NCBI RefSeq assembly: GCF_036625195.1
Contig: NZ_JAZKUG010000001.1
Coordinates: 1,612,001 to 1,676,000, forward strand
Reading direction: 5' to 3'
DNA from: Accumulibacter sp.
GTDB taxonomy: Bacteria; Pseudomonadota; Gammaproteobacteria; Burkholderiales; Rhodocyclaceae
Length of the DNA stretch: 64,000 nucleotides
Shown piece after piece: positions 63,113-64,000 of this stretch. Both the position numbers and the translations under genes were made by a program. Position 1 is the stretch's first letter; each line of letters begins with the position of its first letter. The notes below the pieces were generated by a model, which was given only the letters and a program-made list of their open reading frames with translations, was not told where the DNA came from and did no database searches.

Positions 63113-63834
63113 TCATCGCCATCGACGCCGGCAACAGCCGCATCAAATGGGCCACGCACGAAGGCGGTCGCTGGCTCGATGGCGGCGTTCTGGCGACTTC
63201 CGACATCGCTTGGCTGGCCGAGGCGGCCGATGAATGGCCTGCCGGTGCACAGGTCGTGGTCTGCAATGTCGCCGGCGCCGAGGTCGCGGCAGGCATTTTG
63301 TCCTTGCTCGCGACACGCCAGGCGCGGGTTTCCTTTCTCCGTCCGACGGCAGCCGCGTGTGGGGTGCGCAATTCCTATGAGTTGCCGGCACAACTCGGGG
63401 CGGATCGGTGGGCCGCCCTGATCGGTGCTCGTGCGCAGTCAGCGAACGCCTGCCTGGTCGTCTGTGCCGGCACAGCGACGACTGTCGACCTCCTCGATGC
63501 CGACGGAGTCTTTCGTGGCGGGCTGATACTCCCCGGTTTCGACCTGATGCGCGCCGCATTGGCGAGCAACACGGCGCAGTTGCCGTTTGCCGAGGCAGGT
63601 GCCTTCCGGGCCGAGCCCCGCAATACCAGCGACGCGATCGTCAGCGGCTGTCTGCAGGCCCAGCTTGGCGCGGTCGAACGCATGTTCGCCCCTATCGCCA
63701 GCGAGGCCGGTGCGCAATGCCTGCTGACCGGCGGCGCGGCGGAGCGTCTGGTTGCCCATCTACGGATTCCCTTCCGCCTGGTGGAGAATCTGATTCTGCG
63801 TGGTCTGGTGCGCTATGCCGAATCGCCGTCCTGA
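63109..63834 (+). CDS. coaX: Type III pantothenate kinase
   Basis: A 241-residue kinase of the ASKHA fold performing the first step of coenzyme A synthesis. It starts with the phosphate-1 motif IAIDAGNSRIKWA; later come GADRWAALIGA, CAGTATTVDLLD with the catalytic Asp, GLILPGFDLM and the adenosine motif LTGGAAERL. Its ATG overlaps the birA stop (ATGA). The birA-coaX pairing is standard in betaproteobacteria. Confidence 0.95.
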   Translation: MIIAIDAGNSRIKWATHEGGRWLDGGVLATSDIAWLAEAADEWPAGAQVVVCNVAGAEVAAGILSLLATRQARVSFLRPTAAACGVRNSYELPAQLGADRWAALIGARAQSANACLVVCAGTATTVDLLDADGVFRGGLILPGFDLMRAALASNTAQLPFAEAGAFRAEPRNTSDAIVSGCLQAQLGAVERMFAPIASEAGAQCLLTGGAAERLVAHLRIPFRLVENLILRGLVRYAESPS

Positions 63835-63879
63835 GCCACCCACCGGGCGTCGTTGAAGCGCGAAGAGAGGAGAAGCCTG

Positions 63880-64000
63880 ATGCCGACTCACCTGCTGAGC
63901 ATGCTGCCCGCCTTTCTCGCCTACTTTGCCGTGGCGATCGTCTTGCTGGCGCTGTTCCTGCTGGTCTATCTGAACGTCACTCCGTACGCTGAGCTGGCAC
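63880..64000 (+). CDS. DUF350 membrane protein, 5' part
   Basis: Only 40 codons are inside the window: MPTHLLSMLPAFLAYFAVAI, then a long hydrophobic helix and VTPYAELA. The pattern of a first membrane helix followed by TPxxEL fits DUF350 (YjfL/UPF0719) proteins, small membrane proteins of unknown role often found beside glutathionylspermidine synthase-like genes. GAGAGGAGAAG is the ribosome site. The gene runs off the end of the window. Confidence 0.65.
   Translation, partial: MPTHLLSMLPAFLAYFAVAIVLLALFLLVYLNVTPYAELA

Overview
The window is GC-rich chromosomal DNA whose gene order (hisI-hisE-hinT-tatABC, ntrBC behind glnA, birA-coaX) and protein styles (PEP-CTERM signal, DUF3124, DUF4124, H-NS of the short beta-proteobacterial type) fit a betaproteobacterium, most likely of the Rhodocyclales and plausibly close to Candidatus Accumulibacter. 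The taxon is an inference from gene content; no marker gene was compared.

Layout. 1-2.6 kb: end of the histidine operon (hisI, hisE), a HIT hydrolase and the Tat translocase tatABC. 2.6-9.1 kb: housekeeping and metabolic genes (class II amidotransferase, DegS-like protease divergent from a Nif3 protein, FAH-family hydrolase, DUF3124 protein, Gx-type membrane protein, ubiX, MFS transporter). 9.2-13.4 kb: a five-PAS GGDEF/EAL signalling protein. 13.5-28.3 kb: mutY, a flavin reductase, hns with a clear promoter, galE-apaH, an alpha-2-macroglobulin/PBP1C pair, a PEP-CTERM SGNH hydrolase and a PLP-dependent gamma-lyase-type enzyme. 28.5-30.7 kb: a tRNA-Ile(CAU) gene split by an Azoarcus-type group I intron and followed, just past its terminator, by a complete group II intron. 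30.7-43.5 kb: an accessory region with secreted proteins of unknown function, an IS1595-like element with an ISL3 element nested in it (both with visible 8-bp target duplications), an IS3 element, a decayed DUF2924/serine-recombinase cassette, an SRAP gene coupled to an unknown gene that IS66 truncates, and IS66 itself. 43.5-45 kb: an EamA permease with a histidine-rich tail, and tRNA-Phe, which closes the island. 45.1-52.8 kb: a glk-glgP-glgB-glgX operon. 53-57.2 kb: FAD-linked oxidase, an unusual Hsp33, nadA and a rhodanese. 57.3-62.3 kb: the nitrogen-regulation locus, glnA with a sigma-54 promoter and two NtrC sites, then a DUF4124 protein, glnL (ntrB) and glnG (ntrC). 62.3-64 kb: birA, coaX and the start of a DUF350 protein.

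How the parts work together. NtrB/NtrC encoded at 59.7-62.3 kb very probably activate the sigma-54 promoter of glnA at 57.4 kb. The glycogen operon degrades and remodels glycogen and phosphorylates the glucose released; no glgA or glgC lies here. The island between the two tRNA genes has been hit repeatedly by mobile DNA: most of its recombinase and transposase genes are broken, while the secreted proteins, SRAP and the permease look intact.
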